A stretch of 64,000 bases of DNA, taken from contig NZ_CP084622.1 in the NCBI RefSeq assembly GCF_020422885.1, positions 3,429,001 through 3,493,000 of the forward strand, read 5' to 3'. Positions 19,619 to 30,136 of this stretch are shown in pieces (the first letter of the stretch is position 1; every line of letters starts with the position of its first letter). The position numbers were made by a program, and so were the translations under genes. The notes beneath the pieces were generated by a model, which made no database searches, was not told where the DNA came from, and was given only the letters and a program-made list of their open reading frames with translations. The stretch is from Mesobacillus sp. S13 (GTDB taxonomy: Bacteria; Bacillota; Bacilli; Bacillales; Cytobacillaceae).

Positions 19619-19803
19619 GGCTCTGCTAAAGTCCAACATTGTTTTTTACTCCTGTTGATTGCAGTGGAAGGCGCGTAGACTCCTGCGGGATCAGCAAGTC
19701 ATGGGGAGACCCCGCAAGCGCTTAAAGCGCTGAGGAGGCTCCCCGACTGCCCGCGGAAAGCGAAGCGCCTGGAACGAAAATCAACAGCCTTGTTAGCAGA
19801 GCC
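19619..19803. repeat. Bacillaceae-type intergenic repeat with 11-bp terminal inverted repeats (copy 1)
   Basis: Ends are perfect inverted repeats GGCTCTGCTAA (19619-19629) and TTAGCAGAGCC (19793-19803). Inside, CTGTTGATT (19652-19660) and AATCAACAG (19779-19787) frame a GC-rich core of about 118 bp full of partial dyads (CTCCTGCGGGA, CCCGCGGAAAGCG). The core recurs in opposite orientation at 44435-44566. No ORF is visible, so a non-autonomous MITE-like element is plausible. It is the main content of the gap between minD and spoIVFA. Confidence 0.85.
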
Positions 19804-19811
19804 TTCTTAAT

Positions 19812-19853
19812 CAAAAAAACACCTGCCCTCGGACAAGCGAGAGCAGATGCCTT
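19812..19853 (-). terminator. Terminator of minCD
   Basis: CATCTGCTCTCG and CGAGGGCAGGTG pair (two G-U) around CTTGTC and are followed on the minus strand by TTTTTTT, right after minD. Confidence 0.85.
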
Positions 19854-19856
19854 TGA

Positions 19857-20660
19857 TCAGCGGACGCCGAAGAACTTTTTGATCTTCGAAAATACGCCTT
19901 TATTATCATTATCCAATTGCTGCAATGGAACAGACTCACCAAGAATTCTCCTAGCGATATTCCTGTAGGCAATGGATGCTTTGCTATTTGGATTCAGTGC
20001 GATTGGCTCGCCGTGATTCGAAGCTTTGATGACTTCATCATCATCGGCCACAATCCCGATTAAATCGATGGATAGGTGTGTCGTGATTTCATCCACATCA
20101 AGCATATCGCCATTTTTCATCATATGGCTTCGGATCCTGTTGATGACTAGTTTTGGTGATTCAACATTTTCTTCTTTTTCAAGCAGTCCGATGATCCTGT
20201 CAGCATCCCTGACTGCGGAAACCTCTGGTGTTGTGACGACAATCGCCTTGTCAGCACCGGCAACAGCGTTTTTATAGCCCTGCTCGATTCCTGCCGGGCA
20301 ATCGATGATGATATAATCATAATCCTGCTTCAGTTCATTCACCAATTTTCTCATTTGTTCCGGCTGGACCGCTGTTTTATCACTTGTCTGGGCAGCAGGA
20401 AGCAAATATAGGTGGTCATCGAAGCGCTTATCTTTTACAAGTGCCTGATGAATCTTGCATCTTCCTTCAATTACATCGACGAGATCATAGATAATGCGAT
20501 TTTCAAGCCCCATGACAACGTCCAGGTTACGCAAGCCGATATCTGTATCGACAAGGCAGACTCTTTTGCCTTGAAGGGCCAAAGCTGTACCAATATTAGC
20601 AGAAGTTGTCGTTTTGCCAACTCCGCCTTTTCCGGATGTAACTACTATCGCTTCTCCCAT
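19857..20660 (-). CDS. minD: MinD, septum-site ATPase
   Basis: Membrane-associated ATPase that recruits MinC to block polar division. Deviant Walker A VTSGKGGVGKTTT (about 6-18), switch region IIIDCPAGIEQG, and C-terminal amphipathic membrane-targeting helix VFSKIKKFFGVR. Length 267. The ATG at 20660 directly follows the minC stop, and its ribosome-binding site AAGGAGG lies in the end of minC. Confidence 0.97.
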   Translation of the reverse strand: MGEAIVVTSGKGGVGKTTTSANIGTALALQGKRVCLVDTDIGLRNLDVVMGLENRIIYDLVDVIEGRCKIHQALVKDKRFDDHLYLLPAAQTSDKTAVQPEQMRKLVNELKQDYDYIIIDCPAGIEQGYKNAVAGADKAIVVTTPEVSAVRDADRIIGLLEKEENVESPKLVINRIRSHMMKNGDMLDVDEITTHLSIDLIGIVADDDEVIKASNHGEPIALNPNSKASIAYRNIARRILGESVPLQQLDNDNKGVFSKIKKFFGVR

Positions 20661-21341
20661 TTAGAGGCCTCCTTCGAATCTAGTTAAATTAGGTCTTTTC
20701 TTCATTAAAACTTGTAATCTATCAACAACAATCTGTTGACTGTCTGATATGTATGCACATTCCATCACACGGTTTTCTTCATCTGGTACATGGTCTGGAG
20801 ACCGGTTGATGCAATCACTGATGCGTAGCTGTGACGGCTTCATGACTGATGCCGCAATAACTGCTTCATCATTGCCTTCCGAACCTGCATGTGCGACCCC
20901 TTTTAAAGCACCCATGATAAAAATATTCCCTGTCGCCTTGACCGTTCCTCCGGGATTGACATCTCCGATGAGCAGCAAGTCCCCAGTTATTTCAAGAACC
21001 TGTCCTGAACGGATCACTTTGGCAACAGGCACGATTTCCGTTTCCTGGCGAAGCTTGTCAGCCTCCTCCCTGGTGATCACATTTGTCACCAGTTCCTCGA
21101 CGATCAAATTCCTCTTTTGCCGGATCAGGTCTTTCAGCTCTTCTTCCTGAGCTTTTGTAAGATACCTATTGCCTACTTTCACCTTTACCGAAAGCAGCTG
21201 TTGCTCTTCCTGGACACGTGATGAGTTGGATAGCTTCCTGTCAAGCTCCTTCTTCAGTTCATCATAGGAGCAATTATCATCCAGATGGAGCGTAAGTCCA
21301 TCTTTTGTTCCTTTTATCGTCACATTTTGTGATTTCTTCAT
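20661..21341 (-). CDS. minC: MinC, FtsZ inhibitor
   Basis: Blocks FtsZ ring formation away from midcell. N-terminal domain about 1-100 ([27 protein letters not shown]) and C-terminal beta-helix about 110-215 ([34 protein letters not shown] region), the MinD- and FtsZ-tail-binding part. Length 226. The ATG at 21341 follows GAGGTGA. Confidence 0.95.
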   Translation of the reverse strand: MKKSQNVTIKGTKDGLTLHLDDNCSYDELKKELDRKLSNSSRVQEEQQLLSVKVKVGNRYLTKAQEEELKDLIRQKRNLIVEELVTNVITREEADKLRQETEIVPVAKVIRSGQVLEITGDLLLIGDVNPGGTVKATGNIFIMGALKGVAHAGSEGNDEAVIAASVMKPSQLRISDCINRSPDHVPDEENRVMECAYISDSQQIVVDRLQVLMKKRPNLTRFEGGL

Positions 21342-21361
21342 ACTAGATGTTCACCTCATAC

Positions 21362-21432
21362 GAAAAGCGCAAGCGCCTTGATCAGCCCCTATATGTCCGA
21401 GGGGCTGGGCACCGGAGCTGGACATTTATCTG
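21362..21432. repeat. AAGCGC-type intergenic repeat, short form
   Basis: Begins AAAAGCGCAAGCGCCTTG and ends with CGGAGCTGGACA. It keeps the outer parts of the longer copies at 46328-46453 and 63100-63226 but lacks their middle section. Inner arms CAGCCCC and GGGGCTG form a stem. It lies between mreD and minC. Confidence 0.7.
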
Positions 21433-21548
21433 CTGTATTGTAATAAAATTATTTACCTGAAAGAAATTCGACATCCATCCGCCAAATTCCTTTAATCGGG
21501 ATACATGTACGGTTTTTTTATAGCTCCGATAAAAGTTTGGCAGCGAAT

Positions 21549-22067
21549 TCAATCGATTCTTAGCCGGTCTGCAGCATTCTCGAACTGCTTTTTAAATGGA
21601 TAGGCAGCCAATATGATAAATGCAAGGTTTAGAATCAATGTTGGGACTAGTCTTATTTTAACATAGGTAGAAAAGTCCAGGTCAGTAATTTTTATCAAAA
21701 GCATCAACTCGTAAACCCCTACCTCAAGAAGCGTGATGCCAAGAAGGGATAGAATTGATACGATCAAAATATTGGTCTGCAGGATTCTCATCATATTCGC
21801 GATCAAGTAAGCAATGAACGGAAACATGAATAAATAGATTCCGATGATTTCGGTGTAGACAATATCAAAAAGAAGCCCAAAAATGATTCCGTAAAGGATT
21901 CCATGCTTTGGACTCAAGTAGGCCGTCAAAAACAAAATCCCGGCCATGAGAAAATGCGGTACAAGAATCCGGTCACTGTTGAATAACTCGGCAGGCAGCA
22001 GTTCTACGAACAAACTTTCCAAAATGAATAAAAAAGCGAAAAGAGCAGGGAGCAAGAATCGGATCAA
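21549..22067 (-). CDS. mreD: MreD, rod-shape membrane protein
   Basis: Integral membrane part of the elongasome. The 172-aa sequence has five or six predicted membrane spans and typical MreD features (ALFAFLFILESLFVELLP, KHGILYGIIFGLLFDIVYTEIIG). The TTG start at 22067 overlaps the mreC stop by 4 bp, with GGAGG just upstream within mreC. Confidence 0.93.
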   Translation of the reverse strand: MIRFLLPALFAFLFILESLFVELLPAELFNSDRILVPHFLMAGILFLTAYLSPKHGILYGIIFGLLFDIVYTEIIGIYLFMFPFIAYLIANMMRILQTNILIVSILSLLGITLLEVGVYELMLLIKITDLDFSTYVKIRLVPTLILNLAFIILAAYPFKKQFENAADRLRID

Positions 22068-22954
22068 TTGCCTTCCTCCTCGCCTTCGCTATCTTCCAAG
22101 CTTTCCTCTATATCAACTGATATCATCGATTTTTTCACTACCATGACATGTTCCAAATCATAGAGATTTGCTTCAGGCTTAATGTATGCGGTCTGATTCA
22201 AACCAAATTGATCCGGGACAACCTTGACAACTTTTCCGATTGGAAGATCTTTAGGGAAAATGCCACCCATACCAGTGGTGACTACGTTCTGTCCTTTTTC
22301 AATTTTCGCATCAAATGGCAAGCCTTTTAATAAAAGAAGCTCATTTTTCTTGTCATATCCTTCAATCGTTCCATAAAGCGGCTTTTCAGCCTGCAGGATG
22401 GCAGAAATCCTGTTGGTCGGGTCAATCGAGCTGATGAGCTGCACAGTTGCTGAAAATGGTGTCGTACTTTTGATTTTGCCAATCAATCCTTTTGAAGTGA
22501 TGACCGCCATATTTTTTTCAATACCGTTAGAAGCACCTCTATTGATGATAATCAGCTCATTCCAGCGCTCGGGACTTCTGGCAATCCTGACAGCCTGGAT
22601 TGGCTCATAGTCTGCTAGTGATTCTTGCTTATCTAAAATTTCCTGAAGCTCCTCGTTTTCTTTTTCAAGGGAGTATACTTTCGCTTCAAGGCGGGCCATA
22701 TCATCAACGCGTTTCTTCAACTCTTTGTTTTCCTGATATGTATTTTGCAAGTCTTGAAGGTTTTCGATCAAACCAGCGATATAATTCGTAGGTCTTGAAA
22801 CAACGGACTGTACCCAGCTTGTCGAGTCTTTGATAAACTGCTCGGGCCATGTCAATTCTTCTCTTTCCCTTAAAGAAAATCCAATCAATGCCACGAGGAC
22901 AATAATGCTCACAAGCAGCATTATCAGGCGTTTATTAAAAAAGAACTGTGGCAT
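22064..22954 (-). CDS. mreC: MreC, rod-shape scaffold protein
   Basis: Links MreB to cell-wall synthases. One N-terminal membrane segment (about 9-27, LIMLLVSIIVLVALIGF), a coiled coil (about 60-110, LKKRVDDMARLEAKVYSLEKE) and a C-terminal beta-barrel domain (about 120-280). The acidic tail ends EEEGN. Length 296 is standard. Confidence 0.96.
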   Translation of the reverse strand: MPQFFFNKRLIMLLVSIIVLVALIGFSLREREELTWPEQFIKDSTSWVQSVVSRPTNYIAGLIENLQDLQNTYQENKELKKRVDDMARLEAKVYSLEKENEELQEILDKQESLADYEPIQAVRIARSPERWNELIIINRGASNGIEKNMAVITSKGLIGKIKSTTPFSATVQLISSIDPTNRISAILQAEKPLYGTIEGYDKKNELLLLKGLPFDAKIEKGQNVVTTGMGGIFPKDLPIGKVVKVVPDQFGLNQTAYIKPEANLYDLEHVMVVKKSMISVDIEESLEDSEGEEEGN

Positions 22955-23028
22955 GGATGTACACCTCTAATCTAAAAAAATAGTTTACAGAAGAGGAGGG
23001 AAGTGGATGATCCCGCTTCCCTTCCTTA

Positions 23029-24099
<1,071 letters not shown>

Positions 24100-24166
24100 C
24101 TATAACAAAATTAGTTGAATGTTCATAGGCAGATTTTCTGACAAAATTTTAACTTGTCCGCAAAAA

Positions 24167-24195
24167 TCATAAATTATATTATATCGTAACGTCAA
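24167..24195 (-). promoter_or_regulatory. Probable promoter of mreB
   Basis: Minus strand TTGACG (24190-24195) and TTATGA (24167-24172) with a 17-bp spacer, about 115 bp upstream of the mreB start in an AT-rich stretch. Confidence 0.4.
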
Positions 24196-24209
24196 TCAAA
24201 ATCCTAGTA

Positions 24210-24899
24210 TCATACATACCCTTTTTCCTTCAAACTAACATATTTATTTTCCCCAATGATCAAATGATCTAGCAATTCAATTCCGACTATCTTCCCGGAC
24301 TCGGCAAGCCGCTTGGTGACTTCAATATCTTCCCTGCTCGGAGTCGGATCACCGGACGGATGATTGTGGACGCAAATGACTGATGCTGCCGATCTCCGGA
24401 CAGCTTCCTTGAACACCTCTCGTGGATGGACGATCGAAGCGTTAAGGCTGCCAATGAAAATCGTCTGCCTGTGAATCACCTGATTTTTCGTATTCAAGTA
24501 CAGGCAGACAAAATGCTCCTGTGTCAGGAAGCGCATATCATTCATTAAATATTTCGCTCCGTCTTCCGGTGAGCGAATCACATAGCGTTCATCTAGGGTA
24601 TGGTTGGCGATGCGCCTGCCGATTTCAACAGCCGCGAGGACATGGATCGCTTTTGCTTTTCCGATCCCTTTGATTTGTGTCAACTCTTCCAAGGTTGCAT
24701 CTTTAAGGAGCCGGAGGCCCTCAAACTGGGAAAGCATTCGGTTTGCAAGCTGGAGAACTGACTCCTCCCGTGATCCTGTTCCTAACAGGAGGGCAAGCAA
24801 TTCATGATTGGAGAGGCTCTGGGGACCATTTTGGACAAATCGTTCCCGCGGCCGCTCATTTTGCGGATAATCTCTAATCATTAATGAATGTGTAGTCAA
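24210..24899 (-). CDS. radC: RadC/YsxA family JAB-domain protein
   Basis: RadC-family protein; despite the name a DNA-repair function is doubtful. An N-terminal helix-hairpin-helix region (about 40-95, LTQIKGIGKAKAIHVLAAVEIG) precedes a JAB/MPN metalloprotease-like domain with HNHPSGDPTPSRED. Length 229. The start is TTG at 24899, 9 nt after GGGAGG. Confidence 0.95.
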   Translation of the reverse strand: MTTHSLMIRDYPQNERPRERFVQNGPQSLSNHELLALLLGTGSREESVLQLANRMLSQFEGLRLLKDATLEELTQIKGIGKAKAIHVLAAVEIGRRIANHTLDERYVIRSPEDGAKYLMNDMRFLTQEHFVCLYLNTKNQVIHRQTIFIGSLNASIVHPREVFKEAVRRSAASVICVHNHPSGDPTPSREDIEVTKRLAESGKIVGIELLDHLIIGENKYVSLKEKGYV

Positions 24900-24964
24900 T
24901 ACATTTTCCTCCCAGTCATGGATAATGACGAGGGAAGTGTAGAAGAAGTTTCTGTGGTTTTCTT

Positions 24965-25537
24965 TTAATAAGGAAGGTTGTATCCGATTTTTCTTAACTC
25001 CCTGATCAATCTTGATACAGGAAGACCAACAACTGTGTAATAATCCCCACTGATTTCTTTGACAAGCATGCTGCCGAATCCCTGGATTCCATAGCCGCCC
25101 GCCTTATCGAATGGTTCACCGCTCTTTATATAGATGTCGATTTCTTCATCTGACAATTCCCAGAACGTCACATCTGTTTTTTCATAGAAACGCGTTTCCT
25201 TCTCAGGGGAGATGATTGATACTCCTGTGTAGACTGAATGAGTGTTCCCAGACAGCTTTTTGAGCATCTGTAAGGCTTCTTGTCCGCTTTCAGGCTTCCC
25301 AAGAATCATGCCGTCATGGACAACGACAGTATCTGATCCGATCACGAAACAATCAGGAAAATTCGGCGCCACCGTTCCCGACTTTCTGGAAGCAAGCTCC
25401 ATTACCGCGTCGGCTGGGCTTAAATTCTCACTGAAACTTTCGTCTGCATCACTGCTCGAGATTTCGAAATTCAAGCGGAGGTTTTCAAGAAGTTCTTTTC
25501 GCCGTGGAGAAGAAGAGGCTAAAATGAGGCGTTGCAT
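24965..25537 (-). CDS. maf: Maf, nucleotide pyrophosphatase
   Basis: Hydrolyses dTTP/UTP and some modified nucleotides; over-expression blocks septation in B. subtilis. The signature LILASSSPRRKELL opens the protein, with catalytic SDTVVVHDG and KAGGYGIQG. The ATG at 25537 (AAAGGTGATT upstream) gives 190 aa, the family length; the longer frame from 25612 adds an unsupported N-terminus. Confidence 0.95.
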   Translation of the reverse strand: MQRLILASSSPRRKELLENLRLNFEISSSDADESFSENLSPADAVMELASRKSGTVAPNFPDCFVIGSDTVVVHDGMILGKPESGQEALQMLKKLSGNTHSVYTGVSIISPEKETRFYEKTDVTFWELSDEEIDIYIKSGEPFDKAGGYGIQGFGSMLVKEISGDYYTVVGLPVSRLIRELRKIGYNLPY

Positions 25538-25632
25538 AAAATCACCTTTCTTTACTTTTTGCATCAAAGGGAGATACAAGCTAATACTAACAAAGTTCAC
25601 CAATTGTAACAATCTTTAGTCATCAGTTTGCC

Positions 25633-25672
25633 AAAAAAAATCAGAGCCTGGCACAATTTGCCGAAGGCTCTG
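25633..25672 (-). terminator. Terminator of spoIIB
   Basis: CAGAGCC and GGCTCTG arms enclose a 17-nt loop, with TTTTTTTT following on the minus strand. Confidence 0.88.
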
Positions 25673-25709
25673 TTAATTTGTACAATTTCCCGGAAAATAT
25701 TCTGGTATA

Positions 25710-26831
25710 TTACTTTCCTATCATCTGATATGCGGAAAGGAATGCCAGAAGGCTTTTTTCCATTTCCACCAGCTGGTTCGCATCCTTTGTTTTTTGGTAA
25801 CTTGTAAAAGCTCCACTTGCTTTCTCCATGCTCGCTTTTGCTTTTAGGACAGCCTTATCTGCTATACTCTTGTCTTCCATTTTGGATAGCTTTACCTGGT
25901 AATCTTCAACTTTTTTTACCTCTTCCGCTTCAGCTGCGGAACCGTTCAACAGGATCGTATAGATTTCCGGTGCCTGTTTAAGAAATTCCGCTTCATCTGC
26001 TGTTAACCCGGCTGCCGTTCCCCCTGCTATTTCGAAAGGCTTTGCGAAAACTTCTACTCCTTTAGCCTTCAGTGCCTCTGCTTGTTGTTTGGCAGCTTCA
26101 ATGCTTCCTGCAGTCCCTAAATAGACGGCGAACTGTCCATTTACAGGAAATAATTCAGCTGTGACTCCTTGCCCGGAAAGGAGGTCCACCCTTTCCTTCG
26201 CTCCGGCTTCTGTGGTGAAAATGCCATTCTGGACGATAAAGGTTGGAATCGGTTTTAACTCTAGCGACTCCTTCCCCCCTGCCGGCTTTTCTTCTGCTTG
26301 CCCAGCTTTTGGCTGGGTCACTGCTGGTGCTGCCGTATCTGGCTCAGACGGCAGGAACTTCAGGAATGTCACTCCAAACGCTGTTCCAATCAAAACAGCA
26401 AAAAGGACATTCATGATGATTGTCGTATAAAGGCGGTTATTACGATTCATTTTAGGATTCCATACCGAAATGCCAATGCTTTTCTTTTTCTGCTTTTTCT
26501 CCTGTGTCGGGGCAATCTTATATTCTTTAACGATTTCCTCTTCGACGGGATCAGGCAAAATCCAATCAAAACTATCCTCGTTTTGTTCCTGTGCAGCTGC
26601 ACTTTCATTCAGTGCTGCCTCATTTTCAAGAGGATAAACCTTACTTCGGTCTTCGCGAACATTATTGATTTGATAGTTATTGCTCTTTGGTTGATCAACT
26701 TGACGATTCTCATTAGCGCCTTTTTGACTATATTTCTTACTGTTTTTATCAGCCTGTACTTTTTTATCAGCCTGAATCGGACGGTCTTTGCCATTAATCT
26801 TGATAGTGATGGTCTTACCTTGCTTGTCCAA
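25710..26831 (-). CDS. spoIIB: SpoIIB-like SPOR-domain sporulation protein
   Basis: Septum protein that helps start septal thinning before engulfment in B. subtilis. A long charged cytoplasmic N-terminus (about 1-130) is followed by a membrane segment (about 138-160, IIMNVLFAVLIGTAFGVTFL) and an extracellular SPOR domain (about 195-270, FIVQNGIFTTEAGAKERVDLL), then a helical tail. The start is TTG at 26831 after GGGGGAGG. Located between maf and the prepilin-peptidase region, as in B. subtilis. Confidence 0.88.
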   Translation of the reverse strand: MDKQGKTITIKINGKDRPIQADKKVQADKNSKKYSQKGANENRQVDQPKSNNYQINNVREDRSKVYPLENEAALNESAAAQEQNEDSFDWILPDPVEEEIVKEYKIAPTQEKKQKKKSIGISVWNPKMNRNNRLYTTIIMNVLFAVLIGTAFGVTFLKFLPSEPDTAAPAVTQPKAGQAEEKPAGGKESLELKPIPTFIVQNGIFTTEAGAKERVDLLSGQGVTAELFPVNGQFAVYLGTAGSIEAAKQQAEALKAKGVEVFAKPFEIAGGTAAGLTADEAEFLKQAPEIYTILLNGSAAEAEEVKKVEDYQVKLSKMEDKSIADKAVLKAKASMEKASGAFTSYQKTKDANQLVEMEKSLLAFLSAYQMIGK

Positions 26832-26884
26832 TGCTTGTACCTCCCCCTGCCCGTTCGTGTTTTGTCCATCCTATCATAATGGCA

Positions 26885-26918
26885 AAAAAAAATAACAAGA
26901 CTTTTGTCGTCTTGTTAT
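26885..26918 (-). terminator. Terminator of the pil operon
   Basis: ATAACAAGAC and GTCTTGTTAT form a 10-bp stem with 7-nt loop, followed on the minus strand by TTTTTTTTT, directly after the pilO-like gene. Confidence 0.9.
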
Positions 26919-26948
26919 AGAATGCTTTCGTCAATTTTTTTACTAGAT

Positions 26949-27728
26949 TTAGTTTTCGTCCGTACCCTCGGTATCATCTGCTTCGGATTGCTCTAGTTCT
27001 TCTAGATTTTCCTCTGAGTAATCGCCGAAAGTCGGGAAAGGGTTTCGTTTGTTAGCTGGGGCTGGGGTTTCGATTTTTGGATTGTGTTCCTTTAGATCAT
27101 CCAGTCCTGATAGGTAATAAGAATTGATTGTAAGAGTCATGACGATCGGGCTTTTTTCATCCGAAAGGGAATTAATTTCCTCTGGACCGCTAAAAGAAAT
27201 AGAATCAACCATAACCAGGCGCTTCAGTTTTTCGAGTGTTTCTATAAATTTCTCCAATTCAAAATAGCCATCTGCTTCAACTGTGATCGTGACAGCTGTC
27301 TTCTCAATCCCTTCAGGCATCTTCAAAGGTTCCACTGCTTCTCCTGTGACTGTTTCAGTCCCCTGAGTTTCACCCGCTTGAGCCGTTGGAGCTTCACTTG
27401 ATTCCTGATTGAATTCCATTGATGTTATGTAGCTATTTGAAACAACTTCTGCTTTTTCAAAATCCAGGACAAGTTGTTCAACCATTGGGTCAACCGGGAG
27501 CTTCTTTTGTAGCTCAATTGTGCTTTGATAGTCGTCCTTTGAAGCTGCAAGGCGTGTTTCAAAGCTTTCACTGAGCTGTTGCTCAGATTTCAATTGATTC
27601 TCTTTTAAAGCAAGACTATCCTTTAATGGATTTATAAAAACGAAATATGCACCTATGTAAATCAAGACTGACAGTGATACAGCAATCGCCAGGATCATGA
27701 TATTTTTCTTTTCAAAACGGAGGTTCAT
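26949..27728 (-). CDS. pilO: PilO-like type IV pilus alignment protein
   Basis: Inner assembly protein of the type IV pilus. One N-terminal membrane anchor (about 11-31, MILAIAVSLSVLIYIGAYFVF), a coiled coil (about 35-75) and a ferredoxin-like domain (about 140-210) give the PilO layout. The C-terminal tail is acidic and probably disordered. It is the last gene of pilMNO and overlaps pilN by 4 bp. Identified mainly by topology and order. Confidence 0.82.
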   Translation of the reverse strand: MNLRFEKKNIMILAIAVSLSVLIYIGAYFVFINPLKDSLALKENQLKSEQQLSESFETRLAASKDDYQSTIELQKKLPVDPMVEQLVLDFEKAEVVSNSYITSMEFNQESSEAPTAQAGETQGTETVTGEAVEPLKMPEGIEKTAVTITVEADGYFELEKFIETLEKLKRLVMVDSISFSGPEEINSLSDEKSPIVMTLTINSYYLSGLDDLKEHNPKIETPAPANKRNPFPTFGDYSEENLEELEQSEADDTEGTDEN

Positions 27729-28363
27729 GTCTCATCCCCTCCCTTTGAAGCGACACTGCCATTTTTCAAGAAAACATCCTCTTTAAAAATCAGTTCGTAT
27801 TCTGCTGTGTAGCGAGGCAAAGTCTTTTCTTCATCCTTTTCAGGATCAGTGGCATTCGTACTGCTTTCACTGCTTTCTGCATCCTGAACTGCAACAACAT
27901 TTAAGAGTGAGACCTTCTCAACCCAATCAGAACTCTTTAATGTGCTTAAATAATACGCAGCATCTCTTGAAGCATCAAACTGGATGGTGATCAGGACAGA
28001 GTTAGAGTTGCTGTATTCAAAATTCTTGATAAATCCACGTTCAGGCAACTGGGAAATGACGTTCCGGAGCAGAGGTACTGTTTCCATCGGGGCTTGCTCT
28101 GCCCACTTTACTGCTTCCTGTAGTTTCAATGAAGAGTTGCCAGTGTCTCCTTCGGCAATTTTCGCCTGCTGTGCCTCGTTGAGCTTTTGGACAGTCTCAA
28201 TTTGATTATCGATTGATGCCATTTTATTATCATAGCTATTTCCCTGAATGAAGGCGACTGTAGCACTCACAGATAATAGAGCAAGAATCAAAAGGGCGGT
28301 CATGAGCGACGAGGATTTCTTATGTTCTTTTTTAGGTAAAAGGTTAATCTCTACAAGCATCAT
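27725..28363 (-). CDS. pilN: PilN-like type IV pilus assembly protein
   Basis: The short cytoplasmic N-terminus MLVEINLLPKKE matches the PilN motif that docks into PilM. A membrane span (about 20-40), a coiled coil and a PilN-type domain follow. Length 212. Two adjacent ATGs (28363 and 28360) are possible starts; GAGGTG at the end of pilM serves either. Confidence 0.87.
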   Translation of the reverse strand: MMLVEINLLPKKEHKKSSSLMTALLILALLSVSATVAFIQGNSYDNKMASIDNQIETVQKLNEAQQAKIAEGDTGNSSLKLQEAVKWAEQAPMETVPLLRNVISQLPERGFIKNFEYSNSNSVLITIQFDASRDAAYYLSTLKSSDWVEKVSLLNVVAVQDAESSESSTNATDPEKDEEKTLPRYTAEYELIFKEDVFLKNGSVASKGGDET

Positions 28364-29356
28364 TTACACCTCTTTCAATCCAAGTCCCAATGCAAGATGA
28401 AAAGCTTTCGGCAATTCTTCTGTTGATTCTCCTATAAGGGGAACTCTCAGTGTATCTACCTGGATACCGAATCGTTCTTTCATATCGTTGAGAATACGGT
28501 CAAGCATAGGATGGTCTCCATTCAGCAATATTCTTGTGACTTCGCTTTTTCCTTGAGTCAATGAATAATGATAGAAATCCATTAGCTTGGCAATATCGCG
28601 GTAGATATCTTCAAGTTGAAAAGTGAGCTCGGTAACTTCACCTTCATATACCAATTCCTGGTCTGAGAAGCGTCCCCTGCCGCTCTTCACCTTCCAATTC
28701 TCTTTCAAATCACCTGGAATATGACGCATGAAAACTGGGATATGCTCTTCAAATACACACATGCTGACAACATCAAGGTCAAACTGGACTGTCAGCAGGA
28801 TTTCATTTTCACTCTTCAATGCCTGCTGATAGTAGAGCCTGTAAATCGCCAGTGGTGAGATATCTGCGGCAATAGGTTTAAGTTTAATAGCTTTGAACAG
28901 ATCAGCATACTCTGTTACATATTGCTCTGGTGCAGCAAAAACAAGAATCTGCTGCTTCTGATCCTCTATTCCAAGAGGGATGATATCGAAAACTGGATCC
29001 TCGAATGGAAGGTGGATGGAAGTACCTAATTCCAAATATAGATAGCCATGGATTTCGTCTTCTTTAACATCAACTGGAATGGAAACCTTCCTAATGATGA
29101 CGAGTGAATCTGGGACCGTAAAACGGATTTCCCTTCTGGAAATCTTCCAGTCATCAAGACATTCATCAAGGATGTTTTCTAATGTATCAAAATCCTGAAT
29201 TTTACCATCCAGTATAATTCCAGGCGGCAAATATCGCTGTCCATAATGAAGCGGAGTAGCCGGATTTCTTTGTTTCAATTCAACATAACGGATAGAATGG
29301 TCATTGACCACGATATTAACAACCTTGCTTCTACCAGAAAAAAGAGATAATGCCAT
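28364..29356 (-). CDS. pilM: PilM-like actin-fold pilus assembly protein
   Basis: Cytoplasmic actin-like ATPase-fold protein binding the PilN N-terminus. The 330-aa sequence starts VVNIVVNDHSIRYVELK and contains FTVPDSLVIIRKVSIP and ILLNGDHPMLDRI segments typical of PilM. The stop lies next to the pilN start. The ATG at 29356 follows an AGGAGTTTC site. Confidence 0.87.
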   Translation of the reverse strand: MALSLFSGRSKVVNIVVNDHSIRYVELKQRNPATPLHYGQRYLPPGIILDGKIQDFDTLENILDECLDDWKISRREIRFTVPDSLVIIRKVSIPVDVKEDEIHGYLYLELGTSIHLPFEDPVFDIIPLGIEDQKQQILVFAAPEQYVTEYADLFKAIKLKPIAADISPLAIYRLYYQQALKSENEILLTVQFDLDVVSMCVFEEHIPVFMRHIPGDLKENWKVKSGRGRFSDQELVYEGEVTELTFQLEDIYRDIAKLMDFYHYSLTQGKSEVTRILLNGDHPMLDRILNDMKERFGIQVDTLRVPLIGESTEELPKAFHLALGLGLKEV

Positions 29357-29374
29357 GGTCTGAAACTCCTTTGT

Positions 29375-30136
29375 TTAAAAACCAAAGTTTAATAGATTAA
29401 GATACCACTGGATAATCTGCGCTCCAAAAAAATAGGCAGTCAATGTACCAAGCGCGATAAACGGGCCAAATGGGATAGGCTGCTTTTTTTTGACAAAACC
29501 AAGAAGCATAGCAATGATGCCAAAAAATGCGCCAAAAAAAGTGGCGAAAAAGAAGGATAGCAACATCGTCTTTAAACCGACGACAAAACCAATCAAGGCA
29601 AAAAGCTTAATGTCACCGCCGCCCATACCACCTCTGCTTGCAAAGGCAATCATTAAGAGGAGAGAGAATCCCGCTCCTGCACCGGCAAAGGAATCCCACC
29701 AGGGAGCAAGAGGAATAATAATGCGTTCAATAATGAAAATCCCTGAGAACACAAGAAGCACCTTATCCGGGATGATCATGTACTCCAAATCGGAAACAGT
29801 GATAATGATGAATAAAGAGATTAAAGTTAAAGCAATGATTAGCTCGCCGTTCCAGCCAATCATCCAGGCAGCGCCGGCAAAAAGAACACCAGTCAATAAC
29901 TCAAACAGCGGATAAACAAGAGAAATGCCGACCTTGCACCGGCGGCATTTCCCCCTTTGAAACATATATGACAATACTGGAATCAATTCAAGAGCAGTCA
30001 ACTGATGCCCACAGTTCGGACAGGATGACCGAGGTGCTACGATTGATTTTCCTTCCGGCACTCTGAGGCCTACTACGTTGTAGAAGGAACCTAGGATGAG
30101 GCCAAATATAAAAAAAATTATAATAAAAATGTTCAT
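29375..30136 (-). CDS. pilD: PilD/ComC prepilin peptidase
   Basis: Membrane aspartic protease and N-methylase that trims type IV prepilins. Two CxxC pairs (CPNCGHQ and CRRCK) form the zinc-binding loop, and the catalytic aspartates lie in SDLEYMIIPD and GGGDIKLFALIG, among about seven membrane spans. The ATG at 30136 overlaps the pilin stop (TGATG), so a GTG at 30139 is less likely. This is the positional equivalent of B. subtilis comC. Confidence 0.95.
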   Translation of the reverse strand: MNIFIIIFFIFGLILGSFYNVVGLRVPEGKSIVAPRSSCPNCGHQLTALELIPVLSYMFQRGKCRRCKVGISLVYPLFELLTGVLFAGAAWMIGWNGELIIALTLISLFIIITVSDLEYMIIPDKVLLVFSGIFIIERIIIPLAPWWDSFAGAGAGFSLLLMIAFASRGGMGGGDIKLFALIGFVVGLKTMLLSFFFATFFGAFFGIIAMLLGFVKKKQPIPFGPFIALGTLTAYFFGAQIIQWYLNLLNFGF

